Below are positions 62,469 to 64,000 of a stretch of DNA of 64,000 nt, one piece after another. The notes under the pieces are model-generated. The model saw only the letters and a program-made list of their open reading frames with translations, ran no database searches and was not told where the DNA came from. The position numbers were made by a program, and so were the translations under genes. Positions within the stretch are counted from its first letter, which is position 1. Each line of letters begins with the position of its first letter. The DNA comes from Haliea alexandrii (GTDB taxonomy: Bacteria > Pseudomonadota > Gammaproteobacteria > Pseudomonadales > Halieaceae), in NCBI RefSeq assembly GCF_003719295.1, contig NZ_RFLW01000002.1, positions 841,051 to 905,050 on the forward strand, in the 5' to 3' direction.

Positions 62469-62648
62469 TCAGACCGGATTGCCGTCTGAGTCGTAGCAGG
62501 TAATATGCTTCTTACTTTGTTCGTAAGATGGGCGACCTCCATCTTCATACTGTTTGTAAAAGCCAGCGCTTTCTTCGCATTCAATACCGTCGCCACAACC
62601 TATGAGCGCTGGCACCACTGAAGCTAATAAAATTATGATCTTCAACAT
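62469..62648 (-). CDS. Small lipoprotein (first gene of the two-gene cassette)
   Basis: 59 residues, a gene too short for routine ORF filters. It begins ATG at 62648 with AAGGAG 9 bases upstream and ends TGA at 62469. A signal peptide MLKIIILLASVVPALIGC ends in the lipobox LIGC, making Cys18 the likely lipidated residue. The short mature part (GDGIECEESAGFYKQ...) has two more Cys, possibly a disulfide. The same stretch is also covered by a longer frame in another phase, which lacks a ribosome binding site. Function unknown; it may partner the next gene. Confidence 0.75.
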   Translation of the reverse strand: MLKIIILLASVVPALIGCGDGIECEESAGFYKQYEDGGRPSYEQSKKHITCYDSDGNPV

Positions 62649-62668
62649 TACTCAATACTCCTTAAGGC

Positions 62669-62743
62669 ACATAACGCTTCAAGCAGGGGCCAGCGAAAGC
62701 TGGTCCCGGCGCGAAGCGCCCTTGCTGCCTTGGCTTGTTATGG
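62669..62743 (-). other. attC site of the 127-residue membrane protein cassette
   Basis: R'' is CCATAAC (62737-62743) and includes the gene's stop; R' is GTTATGT (62669-62675). A GGGACCAGCTTTCGCTGGCCC-like centre pairs well. The end CCTGCTTGAAGCGTTATG is shared with the DUF1330 cassette's attC. Confidence 0.88.
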
Positions 62744-63121
62744 TGACGCATGCGCTGAGCTATTTCGATAGGCCCATGGGCCGCATAAATAGAGCACTAG
62801 CGACGCCATCAACCCGTACCAGGCCAACATCCCATACTGGATATAAAGATGCCCCGGAGCCGTGATCATTGGAACCAGCATGTAGAGCTCGAATAAACCG
62901 GCGGCCCATGCAACGTATATTGGCATGGCGCGACCTATCAGATAGAAAATCACTACTACCACCGGCAGCAAACTTAAGCCAAGGCCCAGTGTAAAGTCCC
63001 AGCCATACTTTGGAACCAAGATATTTCCAACCATACCTAGAACTAGCATCGAAGCATAAAGAACAATGTAAATCCAAATTGTTACTCTGATGAGAGGATT
63101 CTTCATACTCCTAAAAGTCAC
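62738..63121 (-). CDS. Hypothetical membrane protein (cassette gene)
   Basis: 127 residues if started at the GTG at 63121, or 122 from the ATG at 63106, which has AGGAG but almost no spacing. Four hydrophobic helices are apparent, and a charged loop near residue 36 (VPKYGWDF) breaks them. No family recognised. The stop falls inside the attC R'' core. The start of the cassette lies only a few bases from the previous recombination site, so expression probably depends on upstream promoters. Confidence 0.68.
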   Translation of the reverse strand: MTFRSMKNPLIRVTIWIYIVLYASMLVLGMVGNILVPKYGWDFTLGLGLSLLPVVVVIFYLIGRAMPIYVAWAAGLFELYMLVPMITAPGHLYIQYGMLAWYGLMASLVLYLCGPWAYRNSSAHASP

Positions 63122-63198
63122 TATAACGCTTTAAGCAACGGCGACCGGCCTGACGCGAAGCGGCAGGTTGGGCGTCCGATTGCCTTAACTTGTTATGC
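63121..63198 (-). other. attC site of the 125-residue membrane protein cassette
   Basis: R'' is GCATAAC (63192-63198) and R' is GTTATAG (63121-63127). The CCGCTTCGCGTCAGGCCGG centre folds imperfectly. The arms GCAATCGGACGCCCAAC and GTTGCTTAAAGC are typical. The gene's last codons and stop lie within it. Confidence 0.87.
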
Positions 63199-63562
63199 GG
63201 GTCAACCAACAGTACACCCCAGCTGTAAAAGCACCTAGCAACGCGCCTAAGCAAATAGTTTTGATACTTAACGCAGAGAACCCACCTGACACGAATGGCA
63301 GCCCCTGCAGAACCAACGCGCCACATACCGCACCGACACCAACGATAAAGCTCTGATTATAAAGCCCTAAGACTCTGAGAAATGCCAATGCGATACCACC
63401 AACAATTAGCGCAGAAAGGTACCCAATAACCAAAACAAACAGCGCAAATATGAAGTATTCGTGCGTTGACCAATCTGTTGATACAACTGTCCAAACTATC
63501 CACAAAGTAGGAACCGCCAGCGGCGCTAAGAATAAACCTCTACGGCTAGCGGGTTCGCTCAT
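63185..63562 (-). CDS. Hypothetical membrane protein (cassette gene)
   Basis: 125 residues from the ATG at 63562 (MSEPASRRG...); an earlier in-frame start lies in the previous attC. Four hydrophobic helices with Gly/Ala-rich faces (GALLGAFTAGVYCW). No family recognised. Only three bases separate its start codon from the previous site's R' core, so there is no ribosome binding site within the cassette. Residues 122-125 and the stop are encoded by its attC. Confidence 0.7.
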   Translation of the reverse strand: MSEPASRRGLFLAPLAVPTLWIVWTVVSTDWSTHEYFIFALFVLVIGYLSALIVGGIALAFLRVLGLYNQSFIVGVGAVCGALVLQGLPFVSGGFSALSIKTICLGALLGAFTAGVYCWLTRITS

Positions 63563-63565
63563 GAC

Positions 63566-63653
63566 GCATAACGCCAAGGTAATGGGCAACTTTGCTGCGA
63601 AGCAGCGCTTAAAGTTGTCCAGCCGCAGGCGCCATTGACCGTTTTGTTAAATG
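63566..63653 (-). other. attC site of the 98-residue membrane protein cassette
   Basis: R'' is ATTTAAC (63647-63653), R' is GTTATGC (63566-63572). The long centre has CAACTTTAAGCGCTGC and GCAGCAAAGTTG arms, with CTTCG as a loop. 88 bases. Confidence 0.86.
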
Positions 63654-63671
63654 TTTTTACTGAAATGCACA

Positions 63672-63968
63672 TTATATGCTTGCACCAGATGGTGAGAACA
63701 ATGGAATAATAATCATAAAATAGCACACGCAAGCCAATAGCTTTTGCGATGTTATTTCTTCTGGGCCAGCGCTCCACAATCCAACCCCCATACTTTTATG
63801 TGCATAGAATCTATATATATTGCCAAGGCCCCATCCCGGCAACAAAATCCAAATTATCAGTATTTCGTCCCATTCAGCAGGACTCACATCACGCCACCAG
63901 TACGAGCTAGAGGAAATGGCAAAAAGAATGATCGCGACAATTAGAAGTTTAAGTCTCAAGTTACTCAT
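63672..63968 (-). CDS. Hypothetical membrane protein (first cassette gene visible)
   Basis: 98 residues. An N-terminal hydrophobic segment LKLLIVAIILFAI is followed by a WWRDVSPAEWDEILIIW stretch, and a second helix lies near the C-terminus (LLACVCYFMIIIPLF). No family recognised. The ATG at 63968 lies two bases after the R' core of the previous (partial) attC, so the cassette has no ribosome binding site of its own. Its attC begins about 20 bases past the stop. Confidence 0.66.
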   Translation of the reverse strand: MSNLRLKLLIVAIILFAISSSSYWWRDVSPAEWDEILIIWILLPGWGLGNIYRFYAHKSMGVGLWSAGPEEITSQKLLACVCYFMIIIPLFSPSGASI

Positions 63969-63970
63969 AC

Positions 63971-64000
63971 ATTTAACGCCGCCATAAAGGGCGCGCGCGG
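63971..64000 (-). other. attC site, partial (right window edge)
   Basis: The R' core GTTAAAT (63971-63977, an exact GTTRRRY match) and the start of the arm with GGGCGCGCGC are visible before the window ends. It belongs to a further cassette to the right. Confidence 0.75.

Larger units (their letters stand above)
59769..64000 (-). mobile_element. Integron gene-cassette array (distal part)
   Basis: Seven complete attC-like sites and one cut by the window edge alternate with minus-strand genes. Each begins with an R''-type core (for example ACATAAC), has imperfect internal palindromes, and ends in an R'-type core (GTTATGG, GTTATGT and the like). They have the typical TAACAAG...CTTGAAGCGTTATG skeleton. 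The genes read away from the right edge, so the proximal (newest) cassettes, attI and the integrase should lie right of 64000. The array is more A+T-rich than the flanking chromosome by eye, and intergenic space is almost all attC. Confidence 0.9.

Noticed and set aside
62156..62596. 146-residue version of the second gene in the two-gene cassette
   Set aside because: Its first 48 codons overlap the lipoprotein gene in another frame and lack a ribosome binding site; the ATG at 62452 has one.
1..64000. CRISPR array, rRNA, tRNA, insertion sequence, prophage
   Set aside because: No regular repeat-spacer pattern, no tRNA cloverleaf or rRNA sequence, and no transposase or phage structural gene was recognised on either strand.

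Overview
The window looks like chromosomal DNA of an aerobic, probably marine gammaproteobacterium. The mixture of wax-ester synthase, PQQ alcohol dehydrogenase, TonB-dependent receptors, CoA-transferase/acyl-CoA metabolism and a Psp system would suit the Halieaceae/Spongiibacteraceae (OM60/NOR5-like) group. That placement is an inference from gene content; no rRNA or tRNA gene is visible. By eye most of the window is G+C-rich, and the right end (about 59-64 kb) is clearly more A+T-rich.

Layout. 1-7 kb: a partial MscS channel (open at the left edge), a CorA-type transporter, a WS/DGAT acyltransferase with a histone-H1-like tail, a HerA/DUF853 ATPase, a secreted MsrA-MsrB fusion and a membrane protein. 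7.0-14.5 kb, minus strand: nine tightly packed or overlapping genes: thermostable-hemolysin-like protein, AMP-ligase, heme-oxygenase-like putative diiron oxidase, SDR, OmpR-type response regulator, histidine kinase, cupredoxin-like protein, FTR1 iron permease, outer-membrane-type protein. A direct repeat with OmpR/PhoB half-site spacing precedes the first gene. This is the best candidate for an undescribed metabolite/signalling system. 14.6-24.8 kb: ppk1, an SpmA/SpmB fusion, hydrolases, the frmA-fghA formaldehyde pathway, and pspABC with divergent pspF and a recognisable sigma-54 control region.

24.9-44.5 kb is catabolic: gabD-LysR; a TonB receptor with a quinohemoprotein alcohol dehydrogenase; a sulfatase; two class III aminotransferases; glycerol kinase and aldehyde dehydrogenase; an acyl-CoA dehydrogenase with a Baeyer-Villiger-type monooxygenase; a CoA-transferase; an AEC carrier. 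44.5-47.6 kb holds small accessory enzymes (two GNATs, an AhpD-like protein, a P-loop kinase, two GFA proteins). 47.6-57.1 kb is a probable catabolic island: DUF1214, sulfotransferase, SDR, PhyH dioxygenase, MDR dehydrogenase, TIM-barrel isomerase, TonB receptor and TetR regulator. 57.3-59.7 kb: an alternative oxidase, a membrane protein, an NTF2-like protein and a lipoprotein.

59.77 kb to the right edge is an integron gene-cassette array. I see seven complete attC-like sites and one cut by the window edge, all oriented with the minus-strand cassette genes. Most cassette products are small membrane proteins or lipoproteins. One cassette carries two genes, including a 59-residue lipoprotein. 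The orientation predicts attI and the integrase beyond the right edge, with 59.77 kb as the distal end.
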